From: Inquilinus ginsengisoli_A
Lineage (GTDB): Bacteria; Pseudomonadota; Alphaproteobacteria; DSM-16000; Inquilinaceae
Direction: 5' to 3'
DNA length: 64,000 bases
Assembly: GCF_031453975.1 (NCBI RefSeq)
Contig: NZ_JAVDPW010000006.1
Location: forward strand, 1-64,000
In this document: positions 49,671 to 57,831 of the stretch, in pieces
Numbering within the stretch: the first letter of the stretch is position 1
Layout: each line of letters begins with the position of its first letter
Notes under the pieces: model-generated
Seen by the model: the letters and a program-made list of their open reading frames with translations, nothing else
What the model was told of the DNA's origin: nothing
Database searches by the model: none
Made by a program: the position numbers and the translations under genes

Positions 49671-50621
49671 TCATTCGAAGACGATGCGCGGGAAGTAGAA
49701 GGACACCACCCAGTTCGGCTGGTCGACGATCTCGCTGATGCGCAGGTCGCCGCAGACCGAACACAGCATGTAGGCGTCGACCGGCGCCATGCCACGGGTC
49801 CGGCACAGCAGCTCGACCATCTCGGCGACGGCGATGCGCGCCCCCACCATCAGGTCGGGGCCGATGCCGGTCGTCACCTCATAGCCCTTGGCGTCGAGAT
49901 GCCGGGTCACCGGGCCCGGCGTGGTGAAGCGCGGCATCTTCAGGTTGGCGCCCTTCACCAGCTCGAGCGTCAGCGTCACCTTCATCGGGCTTTCGATGGC
50001 GGTGCCGCAGACCTCGCCGTCGCCCTGGGCGGCATGGGTGTCGCCGATCGAGAACAGGGCGCCCGCCACCTCGACCGGGAGGTAGAGGGTCGCCCCCGTC
50101 GACAGGTCGCGGATGTCGAGATTGCCGCCGACGCGGCGCGGCGGCACCACGGAATGCAGCCCGGGTTCCGCCAGCGCCACGCCGATGGTTCCGGCGAAGG
50201 GCTTCAGCGGCACCTTCGCCAGGGTCGAGAACAGGGCCGGCGCCAGTGTGTCGGCCTGATAGTTCCAGACATGCAGCGCCGGGTCCTTGAACTGGTCCGC
50301 CAGCAGGCCGAAGCCCGGGATGTTGGCGGTCCAGCCGAAGCCGGAGGGCGCGTACTGGTCCAGCGTGATCTTCAGCGCGTCGCCCGGCTGCGCCCCGTCG
50401 ACGAAGATCGGCCCGGTCGTCGGGTTGATCCTGCCGAAGTCGAGCGTGGCCACGTCGGCCACCGTGCTGGAAGGCGTCAGCTGGCCGGCCGAGCTGTCGA
50501 GACAGTCGAACTCCAGCGTGGTGCCAGGCGCGACCGTAGCCGCCGGCGGGAACGACCGGTCCCAGCCGAAATGGTGGTGCGCGCCGTGGATGGTGTGGTG
50601 GTGGTGCGGCTTACTGGACAT
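49671..50621 (-). CDS. Acetamidase/formamidase-family amidase
   Basis: The 316-residue protein is of the FmdA/AmdA type. The early WDRSFPPAATVAPGTTLEFDCLD segment is followed by PTTGPIFVDGAQPGDALKI, FSIGDTHAAQGDGEVCGTAIE (with the zinc- and catalysis-related Asp-x-His and Glu residues) and the end VDAYMLCSVCGDLRISEIVDQPN. These hydrolases split formamide, acetamide or similar small amides to acid and ammonia in the cytoplasm. ATG 50621 overlaps the end of the binding-protein gene by 11 bases, so translation is coupled. The His-rich start (HHHHTIHGAHHHF) is natural and close to the family's usual N-terminus. It is the enzyme of the amide operon. Confidence 0.93.
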   Translation of the reverse strand: MSSKPHHHHTIHGAHHHFGWDRSFPPAATVAPGTTLEFDCLDSSAGQLTPSSTVADVATLDFGRINPTTGPIFVDGAQPGDALKITLDQYAPSGFGWTANIPGFGLLADQFKDPALHVWNYQADTLAPALFSTLAKVPLKPFAGTIGVALAEPGLHSVVPPRRVGGNLDIRDLSTGATLYLPVEVAGALFSIGDTHAAQGDGEVCGTAIESPMKVTLTLELVKGANLKMPRFTTPGPVTRHLDAKGYEVTTGIGPDLMVGARIAVAEMVELLCRTRGMAPVDAYMLCSVCGDLRISEIVDQPNWVVSFYFPRIVFE

Positions 50622-52233
50622 CTTTGGCGTACACGTTGTCGTAGTTGACCGGGATGTGGACGGGGTCGACGAACAGCGTGTCGTCACCGCCCATGCGCGC
50701 GGACCGGATGGTGTAGCGCTGCTCGTTGAAGATCGGCGCCCAGGGCGCGTCCTTCATCACGTCCAGGAAGATGTCGCGCCACTTGGCCTCGCGCTCCGCC
50801 GTCTTGGCCGGGTCGGCGATCGAATCCGCCTCGGCCGCGCGCTTGTCGAGATCGGCGTTGCAGTACCAGGACCAGTTCCAGCCGCCCGGCACCGCGCCGC
50901 CGCAGCCCAGGATCGGGCCGTAGAAGTTGGACGGGTCCGGGAAGTCCGCGATCCAGGCCATGCCGCCGGACCAGATCATGGTCGACTGCTTCTCGTCGCC
51001 GCCGGCCGCGATGACATTGGCCTGGGCCAGCGACTTGATCTCGGCCTTGATGCCGATCTGGGCGAGGTCCTGCTGGATCGCCTGGGCGATGCGCGGCTGC
51101 GGGTCGGTGTTGGCGACATAGAGGTCGGTGGTGAAGCCAGAGCCCTGGCCGGCGTCGGCCATCAGCTTCTTGGCGCCCTCGACATCGTAGGCGTAGCCCT
51201 TGTAGTCCGTGGCGTAGCCGGGCATCGACGGCGGCAGCGGCTGGCTCGCCGGCTTGGCGCGGCCGTTGATGATGCGGATGATGCGGTCCTTGTTGATCGC
51301 CATGTTCACCGCCTGGCGCACCCGCACATCGTCGAACGGCTTGGCCTTGACGTTCATGGTGACGTAGCCGGTGTGCAGCTGGCTGCCCTGGATGATCAGG
51401 CCCTTGTAGGTCGGGTCCTGCATCACCTCGAGGAACTTGGCCGGCGGGATGCCGTCGCCGGCGATGTCGACCTCGCCGCGCTGCAGCCGCAGCAGCGCCA
51501 CCACCGGTTCCTGCCCGACCTCGAACACGATCTTGTCGAGATGCGGCAGGCCCTTGTGGAAATAGTCGGGGTTGCGCTCGAACACGATGCGCTGGCCCAG
51601 CGTCCACTCCGCCAGCTTGTAGGCGCCGGTGCCGACCGGGTGCTTGCCGAAGTCCGCGCCGTACTTCTCCACTTCTTCCTTCGGCACGACGTGCGAGAAG
51701 TTCAGCGCCATCTTGTGCAGGAAGGGCGCGTCCGGCCGGGTCAGGTGGAAGACGACGGTATAGTCGTCCGGCGTCTCGATGCCGCTCAGCTCCTTGGCCT
51801 TGCCGGTGGAGACGTCGGCGAAGCCCTGGATCGAATCGAAGAAGCCGGCGCCTGGGCTCTGGGTCTCCGGCTGCACCACGCGGTTCAGCGAGTATTTGAC
51901 ATCGGCGGCCTTCAGCTCGCGGCCATTGTGGAACTTGACGCCCTGGCGCAGCTTGAAGGTGTAGGTCTGGCCGTCGGGCGAGACCGTGAAGCTCTCGGCC
52001 AGATCCGGCACCAGGTCGGTGGTGCCCGGCTTGTAGTCCATCAGCCCGTCGAACAGGCTCTTGATCATCGACCAGTTCTGCCAGTCGTAGCCGATGGCGG
52101 GGTCGAGGGTGGTGACGTCGTCCTTGTAGGTCACCGTCATGGTGCCGCCCGGCTTGATGTCCTGGGCCATCGCAGGTGTGGCCAGAGCCAGGGTGAGGGC
52201 GGCGGCCCCGGCAAGCAGCAACGACTTCAGCAT
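50611..52233 (-). CDS. ABC transporter solute-binding protein, family 5 (amide operon)
   Basis: The 540-residue periplasmic protein has a signal peptide (SLLLAGAAALTLALATPAMA, cut before QDIK). Family 5 landmarks are LVPDLAESFTVSPDGQTYTF, GVKFHNGRELKAADVKYSLNR, HPVGTGAYKL, DDVRVRQAVNMAINKDRII and the AAGG-SGGM ligand region. From its operon (AmiC, AmiR, amidase) the ligand may be an amide or amidated peptide, but family 5 proteins are broad and this is inference. The ATG follows AGGAGG. Downstream it overlaps the amidase start. Confidence 0.93.
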   Translation of the reverse strand: MLKSLLLAGAAALTLALATPAMAQDIKPGGTMTVTYKDDVTTLDPAIGYDWQNWSMIKSLFDGLMDYKPGTTDLVPDLAESFTVSPDGQTYTFKLRQGVKFHNGRELKAADVKYSLNRVVQPETQSPGAGFFDSIQGFADVSTGKAKELSGIETPDDYTVVFHLTRPDAPFLHKMALNFSHVVPKEEVEKYGADFGKHPVGTGAYKLAEWTLGQRIVFERNPDYFHKGLPHLDKIVFEVGQEPVVALLRLQRGEVDIAGDGIPPAKFLEVMQDPTYKGLIIQGSQLHTGYVTMNVKAKPFDDVRVRQAVNMAINKDRIIRIINGRAKPASQPLPPSMPGYATDYKGYAYDVEGAKKLMADAGQGSGFTTDLYVANTDPQPRIAQAIQQDLAQIGIKAEIKSLAQANVIAAGGDEKQSTMIWSGGMAWIADFPDPSNFYGPILGCGGAVPGGWNWSWYCNADLDKRAAEADSIADPAKTAEREAKWRDIFLDVMKDAPWAPIFNEQRYTIRSARMGGDDTLFVDPVHIPVNYDNVYAKDVQ

Positions 52234-52267
52234 GAAACCTCCTGTGGTTCGGCGCGGGCTTTGTCCG

Positions 52268-53188
52268 TCACCGTAGCTTGATCCGTGGGTCGATGAACGG
52301 GGCGATCAGGTCGGCCAGCAGGTTGCCGATCACGATGGCAACGGCGGAGACCAGCGTGACGCCCATGATGATCGGGATGTCGATGCGCTGGATCGCCTGC
52401 CAGGTCAGCTGGCCGATGCCGGGCCAGCCGAACACGGATTCGACGACGACGATGCCGCTCATGAACAGGCCGATGTCGATGCCGATCATGGCGACGATCG
52501 GCAGGAAGGCGTTGGGCAGGGCATGGGCCAGGGCGACGCGCCAGACGCCCAGCCCCTTGGCCCGGGCGGTGCGCACATAGTCCTGGCGCAGCACGTCCAG
52601 CATCGCCGACCGCATCATCCTGGAATACCAGCCCGCCCCCAGGAACCCGAGCGTGAGCGAGGGCAGCACAAGGTGCGAAAAGGTGCCGTAGCCGCCGATC
52701 GGGAACCAGCCCAGCTGCACCGCGAAGATGTAGAGCAGCAGAATGCCGACCACGAATTGCGGCGCCGAGACGCCGACGAAGGAGGTCAGCATCAGCGCGT
52801 GGTCGGTGACGGTGCCGCGCCGCAGGGCTGCGATGATGCCCATGGTCAGGCCCAGCGCCAGCTCGCAGGCGATGGCGCCGACCATCAGCAGCAGGCTGGC
52901 CGGGAGGCGGCTCATGATCAGCGTCGCCACCTCGGTCTTCTGCAGGTAGGACCGGCCGAGATCGCCCTGCAGCAGCCCGCCGAGATAGCGCAGATACTGC
53001 ACATGGAACGGCTGGTCGAGGCCGAGCTGGGCGCGGATGTTCGCCACCACCTCCGGCGTCGCGCTGCGCCCGGCGATCTGCCGCGCCGGGTCGGCCGGCA
53101 GCAGGTACAGCAGCACGAAGGTCACCAGGCTGACGCCCAGCAGGATCAGAAGGGCCTGGACCAGGCGGCGGAGCAGGTAGGCGGCCAT
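52268..53188 (-). CDS. ABC transporter permease (DppB-like)
   Basis: The 306-residue protein has six membrane segments and the DppB-type N-terminus (YLLRRLVQALLILLGVSLVTFVLL, LLPADPARQIAGRSAT). The cytoplasmic EAA-like loop YVRTARAKGLGVWRVALAHALPNA contacts the ATPase. It pairs with the next permease to form the channel. ATG 53188 shares its base position with the stop of the partner permease, so the two are translationally coupled. Confidence 0.95.
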   Translation of the reverse strand: MAAYLLRRLVQALLILLGVSLVTFVLLYLLPADPARQIAGRSATPEVVANIRAQLGLDQPFHVQYLRYLGGLLQGDLGRSYLQKTEVATLIMSRLPASLLLMVGAIACELALGLTMGIIAALRRGTVTDHALMLTSFVGVSAPQFVVGILLLYIFAVQLGWFPIGGYGTFSHLVLPSLTLGFLGAGWYSRMMRSAMLDVLRQDYVRTARAKGLGVWRVALAHALPNAFLPIVAMIGIDIGLFMSGIVVVESVFGWPGIGQLTWQAIQRIDIPIIMGVTLVSAVAIVIGNLLADLIAPFIDPRIKLR

Positions 53189-54036
53189 CAGTGCCGGCCC
53201 TTCTGCGTCGGGTCGAGGATGTCGCGCAGCGCGTCCCCGACCAGGTTGAAGGCCAGGGCCAGCAGGATGATGGCGGCGCCGGGGATGAACACCAGCCAGG
53301 GGGCGGAGGAGAAATAGGTCTGGTTCTCGAAGATGATGTTGCCCCAGCTCGGTGTCGGTGGCTGCACCCCGATGCCGAGGAAGGACAGCGTCGCCTCCAG
53401 CAGCACCGTGGTGGCGATGCCGAGCGTGCCCCAGACGATGGTGGTGGAGACCAGGTGCGGCAGCACATGGCGGACCAGGATGCGGGTGCGGGAGGCGCCG
53501 AGCCCCCATTCCGCCTCGATGAAGTCGCGCTCCGCGATCGACCGGGTCTCGGTGTAGATGATCCGGGCGATCTGCACCCAGTTCACCATGGCGATGACCA
53601 GCGCTACGATCCACAGCGACGGCTTGAAGATCGCGGCCAGGACGATCGCCAGCAGCAGGGCCGGGAAGGCCATCATCAGGTCGGTGAAGCGCATCATCGC
53701 GGCGCCCAGCCAGCCCCCGAAGAAGCCGGCGACGACGCCGAAGAAGGTGCCGATCAGCACCGCCGCGCCATTGGCGACGACGCCGATGATCAGCGAGGTC
53801 TGGGCGCCGTAGACCAGGCGCGAGAACATGTCCCGACCCAGCAGGTCGGTGCCCATCCAGAACTTGCCATCGGGGGGCAGGGGGGCGCCCTCCAGCGTCA
53901 GCCCGTCGAACATCTGGTCGTCCGGCGAGAACGGTACGATCCAGGGCGCGAAGATCGCGGCACCGACGATCACCAGGATGACCGCCAGGCCGAACAGGGC
54001 CAGCTTGCGGCGCAGCAGCTGTCTCAGGACCGGCAT
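53188..54036 (-). CDS. ABC transporter permease (DppC-like)
   Basis: The 282-residue protein has the OppC/DppC N-terminal hydrophobic segment (LALFGLAVILVIVGAAIFAPWIVP), the conserved HPMGTDLLGRD-like element as WMGTDLLGRDMFSRLVYGA, and the EAA loop DFIEAEWGLGASRTRILVRHVLPH. It completes the heterodimeric channel with the DppB-like protein. ATG 54036 is used; the frame stays open upstream through the amiR gene, which is a shadow. The stop overlaps the next gene's start. Confidence 0.95.
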   Translation of the reverse strand: MPVLRQLLRRKLALFGLAVILVIVGAAIFAPWIVPFSPDDQMFDGLTLEGAPLPPDGKFWMGTDLLGRDMFSRLVYGAQTSLIIGVVANGAAVLIGTFFGVVAGFFGGWLGAAMMRFTDLMMAFPALLLAIVLAAIFKPSLWIVALVIAMVNWVQIARIIYTETRSIAERDFIEAEWGLGASRTRILVRHVLPHLVSTTIVWGTLGIATTVLLEATLSFLGIGVQPPTPSWGNIIFENQTYFSSAPWLVFIPGAAIILLALAFNLVGDALRDILDPTQKGRH

Positions 54037-54040
54037 CGCC

Positions 54041-54634
54041 TCAGGCGCCCCGCCGGCCGGTGGCCGGGCCGGACGCGCCGGCGGCAAGGTCCAGGCAGTA
54101 CTCCTCGATGCTGCAGCGCTGCCGCATCGCCGCGCTGCGGATCTCGCGGAAGGCATCCGCCTCGTCCAGCCCGCGCTGCGCCATCAGCGCCAGGATGGCA
54201 CGGACCACCACGGGGCGCAGCCGCAGCCGGGTCTCCAGATCGGCGATCCGGGCCTCCCAGGCGCGGCGTTCGGCGAAGCCGTGCTCGGCGATCACCAGGG
54301 CGCTGAACACGCCGCCGGAGGCGACCGGCTTCAGCAGATGGGCGGTGGCGCCTTGGGCCAGCACCCAGTCCAGCCGGCCCGGCGCCTCCGACCCGATCAG
54401 CGCGACCAGCGGCATCGGCGGTGCCCCGGCCGGCCACGGGAATTGTCCGTCATGGGCGGTGTCGGCGTCGAACAGCACGAAATCGGCGGCCAAGTCCGTC
54501 GCGGTCAGGTCGGGCCAGGCGGTGCGGGCGGCGATGCCCAGCCGCTCCAGCTGGCGCAGCACGGCGTCGACGGCGGCATGGGGCCGGTGCAGCACCACGG
54601 CGCTGCGGCCGCGGAAATTGGGGGTGGTGGCCAT
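54041..54634 (-). CDS. amiR: AmiR-like ANTAR-domain antiterminator
   Basis: The 197-residue protein has an N-terminal receiver-like domain without the usual phosphorylation Asp set (VVLHRPHAAVDAVLRQLERLG, DFVLFDADTAHDG, TAHLLKPV). A coiled helix follows (FAERRAWEARIADLETRLRLR) and then a C-terminal ANTAR domain (VRAILALMAQRGLDEADAFREIRSAAM). ANTAR proteins bind leader-RNA hairpins and stop terminators from forming. In the Pseudomonas amide system AmiC holds AmiR until amide binds. Here amiR lies 2 bases after amiC and precedes the transporter genes, so the same mechanism is likely. Confidence 0.88.
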   Translation of the reverse strand: MATTPNFRGRSAVVLHRPHAAVDAVLRQLERLGIAARTAWPDLTATDLAADFVLFDADTAHDGQFPWPAGAPPMPLVALIGSEAPGRLDWVLAQGATAHLLKPVASGGVFSALVIAEHGFAERRAWEARIADLETRLRLRPVVVRAILALMAQRGLDEADAFREIRSAAMRQRCSIEEYCLDLAAGASGPATGRRGA

Positions 54635-54636
54635 GG

Positions 54637-55806
54637 TCACTTCACCCGCTTCAGGCGCGGCCGGGCGGCACCGCGGACGCTGCGGGTCAGGGCCGCGGCG
54701 TCGAAATCGACGAGATAGGGGTCGGGCGCGACCGGCGCGGCGGCGCTGTCGACCAAGGCGAAGCCGCCATCCGCACCGATCCGGCCGAGATGCGGGGTCA
54801 GCGCCGCATGGTTGGTGCGCCGGTCGATCGACAGCCGGCCGAGCGGGGTGTCGAAGCGGCGCGCATGCAGGATCGGGCGCACGGCCTCCGGCGCGTCGGT
54901 GCCGGCCTCGCGGATCGCCTCGGCCAGCATCCGCACCGCGGTGTAGCCGCCGGCCAGGAAGGCGGAGGAGCGGCGGCCGGCGCCGAAGCGCCGCCGCAGC
55001 CGCTGGCGGAAGGCCTGGTTCTCGGCGCCGTCGACGCCCTCGAAATAGATCGCGCTGCTGAGATGCCCGGTGCCGGCCGGGCCGATCAGCGCCAGCTCGC
55101 ATTCGGTCAGGTTGCAGCTGACGATCGGCCGGCGGTCCGGCGCGAAGTCCGGGTCGGAATCGGCCAGCGCCCGGTAGGCCCGGAAGAAGGCGTAGCTGGA
55201 CGGGCCGATCAGGTTGTTGAGGACGAAATCCGGCCGCTTGTCGCGGATCTCCTGGACCAGCCGGCCGACCTCGGTGCTGCCGATCGGCAGGTAGCGTTCG
55301 GCGAGCACCTCGCCGCCACAGGCGCCGATCAGCTCGCGCGCCACGCGGTTCACCTCCCAGCCCCAGATGTAGTTCGACCCGACCAGCGCGGCGCGGGTGC
55401 CCCAGCGCGGCAGCACATGCTGGAACAGCGGCACGATGTGCTGGTTCGGGCAGGCGCCGGTGTAGATCACCGCCTCGCTGCTCTCGAACCCCTCATAGGG
55501 GCAGATGTACCACAGCAGGGCGTCATGCTTCTCGATGGTCGGCAGCACCTCCTTGCGCGACAGCGAGGTGATGGTGCCGACGATCTGGCGGCAGCCGGCC
55601 TCGCGGATCGCGGCCTCGCACAGCGCGTGGTAGCGGTCGATCACCCCTTCGGGATTGGCGGCGAAGGGCGTCAGCGCGAAGCCGAAGCCGGGATCGGCAT
55701 TGACCTCATCCAGCGCCATCAGCGCGCCGTCCAGCGCATCGCGGCCGATCGCGCCATAGGGCCCGGTTGTGGAGTAGAGAAGACCGATCGCGTAGCTCGT
55801 CCGCAC
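54637..55806 (-). CDS. amiC: AmiC-like amide-sensing periplasmic-binding-fold regulator
   Basis: The 389-residue protein resembles a type I periplasmic binding protein (IGLLYSTTGPYGAIGRDALDG, IVGTITSLSRKEVLP, ALLWYICPYEGFES, GSNYIWGWEVNRVARE) but has no signal peptide. That is the hallmark of cytoplasmic AmiC, the amide-responsive negative regulator of AmiR. YEGFE and GSNYIWGWE are close to the AmiC/UrtA-type pocket. The start is a GTG at 55806; an ATG at 55854 is in frame but lies inside the leader hairpin. It is the first gene of the seven-gene amide operon and ends 2 bases before amiR. Confidence 0.88.
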   Translation of the reverse strand: MRTSYAIGLLYSTTGPYGAIGRDALDGALMALDEVNADPGFGFALTPFAANPEGVIDRYHALCEAAIREAGCRQIVGTITSLSRKEVLPTIEKHDALLWYICPYEGFESSEAVIYTGACPNQHIVPLFQHVLPRWGTRAALVGSNYIWGWEVNRVARELIGACGGEVLAERYLPIGSTEVGRLVQEIRDKRPDFVLNNLIGPSSYAFFRAYRALADSDPDFAPDRRPIVSCNLTECELALIGPAGTGHLSSAIYFEGVDGAENQAFRQRLRRRFGAGRRSSAFLAGGYTAVRMLAEAIREAGTDAPEAVRPILHARRFDTPLGRLSIDRRTNHAALTPHLGRIGADGGFALVDSAAAPVAPDPYLVDFDAAALTRSVRGAARPRLKRVK

Positions 55807-55838
55807 CGTGCTGCCTGTCCCTGTGCCCTGAACGCACA

Positions 55839-55879
55839 AAGCCCCATGCCGCACCGTCGCTGGTGTGCGGATGGGGCTT
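55839..55879 (-). promoter_or_regulatory. Leader hairpin upstream of amiC, candidate ANTAR target or attenuator
   Basis: On the minus strand AAGCCCCAT and CCGC pair with GCGG and ATGGGGCTT, and an upper ACC/GGT stem closes a six-base loop AGCGAC. ANTAR target loops have six bases with A at position 1 and G at position 4, and this loop meets both. The stem is long, ends in GGGGCTTT and lies 33 bases before the amiC start, so it can also act as a weak terminator. A second small hairpin (CTTGCCC-GAAG-GGGCAGG) lies just upstream, at 55889-55906. Confidence 0.5.
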
Positions 55880-56037
55880 CGTTGCCGCTCCTGCCCCTTC
55901 GGGCAAGAAGATTTCGTGTAGTGTTTCCCAGGATACGGGGCGCGCCGGTTCTGTCAATCGCGCTGCAACATAACGCCGATGCAGGGGCGATCGTCAGGCC
56001 TCTTCCAGATTCCCGAATATGAGATAATATCTCCCAT

Positions 56038-56280
56038 ATGAGAGATTCGCCGCCATCACCGACCTCCGCCATGCTCGGCCACAATGGTGGGCCGCCGCTG
56101 GAGGAGCATCCGGACTCCGCGGCCTCGTGGCGGCACTATTGCTGGAAGAAGGCCCATGCCGCCGCGTGGAAGACGCCGCCGCGCGAGATCGCGCTGCGCC
56201 GCCTGGCGCGGGCGGAGGAGCTGGGCATGACCTATCGCGAATACACCGCCGTGATCCTGGAGACGGGCAAGCATCTCTAG
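56038..56280 (+). CDS. Small LGHNGGPPL-motif protein
   Basis: The 80-residue protein has the motif LGHNGGPPLEE (residues 13-23). This motif recurs in small alphaproteobacterial proteins of unknown function, several linked to phage or accessory DNA. The rest is a basic helical domain (WRHYCWKKAHAAAWKTPPRE, ALRRLARAEELGMTYREYTAVIL) that ends like a short DNA-binding or tRNA-gene-linked helix pair. It stands alone and is divergent from the amide operon. The ATG at 56038 is in a low-GC stretch. No function is assigned. Confidence 0.75.
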   Translation: MRDSPPSPTSAMLGHNGGPPLEEHPDSAASWRHYCWKKAHAAAWKTPPREIALRRLARAEELGMTYREYTAVILETGKHL

Positions 56281-56288
56281 CCGCGAGA

Positions 56289-56774
56289 TCAGCTCGTGGT
56301 CAGCAGGGTGACGTAGCAGAGGATGACCACGGCCAGGCAGCGGAAGGCGTAGCTGACGAAGCGGTACTTGATGCAGCAGATCGCCGAGAGGTTGCGGGCG
56401 TTGGCGGTGTATTCCGCGGCGATGAAGCCGGGATCCGCCCGATGGGCGGCATGCTCCAGCCGCTCCCCGGCCTCCGGCCAGGCGGCCCAGTACAGCGACA
56501 CCCCGCCATTCCGCCTGCGCGGCAGCAGCACCAGCGCGACGCAGACCAAAGCCGTGCTCAGGGCCGCGACCAGGATCAGGCACAGGCCCCATTTCGCCGA
56601 TGGGAACGGGACGTCGCCGGTCCAGGAGAACACCTTGCGCATCTCCGGCGACCAGGCGACCAGCGCGATCAGGAAGGTGAAGATATAGGCCGCCTTCTGG
56701 TCGGCGCTCCGGATCTGGTCGTGGAAGGTCTGGTTGATGGTCTTGAGGTAATCGATGTGATCGGACGCGGTCAT
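56289..56774 (-). CDS. Pycsar-effector-like membrane protein (PycTM domain)
   Basis: The 161-residue protein begins with IDYLKTINQTFHDQIRSADQKAAYIFTFLIALVAW. In it QIRSADQKA, followed directly by a hydrophobic helix, is the signature of the PycTM (former DUF5706) family. There are three membrane segments (about residues 29-48, 62-84 and 143-159) with a soluble loop between the second and third. In Pycsar phage defence, proteins with this domain are opened by cyclic pyrimidine nucleotides and disturb the membrane. No cyclase gene is beside it, so it may be an orphan or have another job. It is convergent with the LGHNGGPPL gene. Confidence 0.72.
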   Translation of the reverse strand: MTASDHIDYLKTINQTFHDQIRSADQKAAYIFTFLIALVAWSPEMRKVFSWTGDVPFPSAKWGLCLILVAALSTALVCVALVLLPRRRNGGVSLYWAAWPEAGERLEHAAHRADPGFIAAEYTANARNLSAICCIKYRFVSYAFRCLAVVILCYVTLLTTS

Positions 56775-56976
56775 CGGCGGCTCGAAACAATGAACTGATC
56801 AAAATCGTGGATCGCCGTTCGGGAGTAGGGGCCCAGGGCGGAAAACACAAGCGGCCTTCTTGTGGCAGGTCGGACCGGCAGGCCGCGGGCCGGGTGTTCG
56901 GCAGGTCCCGTGGGCACCGCAGGGGTATCCTGTTAAAGTGGTCTCCTATCCTGGTATAGATCGCGACGGCCTGCGC

Positions 56977-57816
56977 ATGCCTTCCCCGAACGACAACCGG
57001 CTCGGCGACTATCTGAGGAACCGGCGCACCAAGCTCGACCCGGCGTCCTTCGGCTTCTCCGGCCGCCGGCGGACGGCAGGGCTGCGCCGGGAAGAGGTGG
57101 CGCAGCGCGCCAACATCAGCGCGACCTGGTACACGTGGCTGGAGCAGGGCCGCGGCGGCAACGCCTCGGCGGATGTGCTGGACCGCATCGCCAAGGCGCT
57201 GATGCTGACCGAGGTCGAGCGCGAGCACCTGTTCCTGATCGGCCTCGGCCGCCCGCCCGAGGTCCGCTATCGCGGCAACGATGCGATCACGCCGCGGCTG
57301 CAGCGGCTGCTCGACGCCATGGCCTACAGCCCGGCGATCGTCAGGACGGCGGCCTGGGACGTGGTCGCCTGGAACCGCGCGGCGGCCGCCGTGCTCACCG
57401 ACTACGGCGCCCTGCCGCCGGAGAAGCGCAACGTCCTGCGCATGATCTTCTGCGATCCCCGCGTCCGCGCCGCGCAGTTCGATTGGGACAGCGTTGCCCG
57501 CTTCGTGGTCAGCGCCTTCCGGGCCGATGCCACCCGTGCCGGCGCCGCGGCCGAGGTGCAGCCGCTGGTCGACGAGCTGTGCCGTTCGAGCCCCGAATTC
57601 GCGACAATGTGGCGCGACAACGAGGTGCAGACCCATGGCGACGGGGTGAAGCGCCTGCACCATCCCGTGCTCGGGCCGATCACCATGGAGTATTCGGCCT
57701 TCGCGGTCGACGGGCGGCCGGATCTCCAGATGATCGTCTACAACCCGGCGACAGCGGCCGATCTCGAGCAGGTCAGGTCCCTGATCGGGCGGGTGGCGGC
57801 CATCGCCGCTGAGTGA
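56977..57816 (+). CDS. HTH transcriptional regulator, MmyB-like ligand domain
   Basis: The 279-residue regulator has an N-terminal XRE-type helix-turn-helix (RLGDYLRNRRTKLDP, GLRREEVAQRANISATWYTWLEQGR). The C-terminal MmyB-like PAS-type domain follows (RLQRLLDAMAYSPAIVRTAAWDVVAWNRAAAAVL, LRMIFCDPRVRAAQFDWDSVARFVVSAFR). Many bacterial relatives act on nearby oxidoreductase genes and bind fatty acids or other small ligands. ATG 56977 is used; codons upstream are open but do not belong to the domain. It is convergent with the ClpP-like gene, and its target is not evident. Confidence 0.9.
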   Translation: MPSPNDNRLGDYLRNRRTKLDPASFGFSGRRRTAGLRREEVAQRANISATWYTWLEQGRGGNASADVLDRIAKALMLTEVEREHLFLIGLGRPPEVRYRGNDAITPRLQRLLDAMAYSPAIVRTAAWDVVAWNRAAAAVLTDYGALPPEKRNVLRMIFCDPRVRAAQFDWDSVARFVVSAFRADATRAGAAAEVQPLVDELCRSSPEFATMWRDNEVQTHGDGVKRLHHPVLGPITMEYSAFAVDGRPDLQMIVYNPATAADLEQVRSLIGRVAAIAAE

Positions 57817-57831
57817 AGTCGAGGCCACCGC

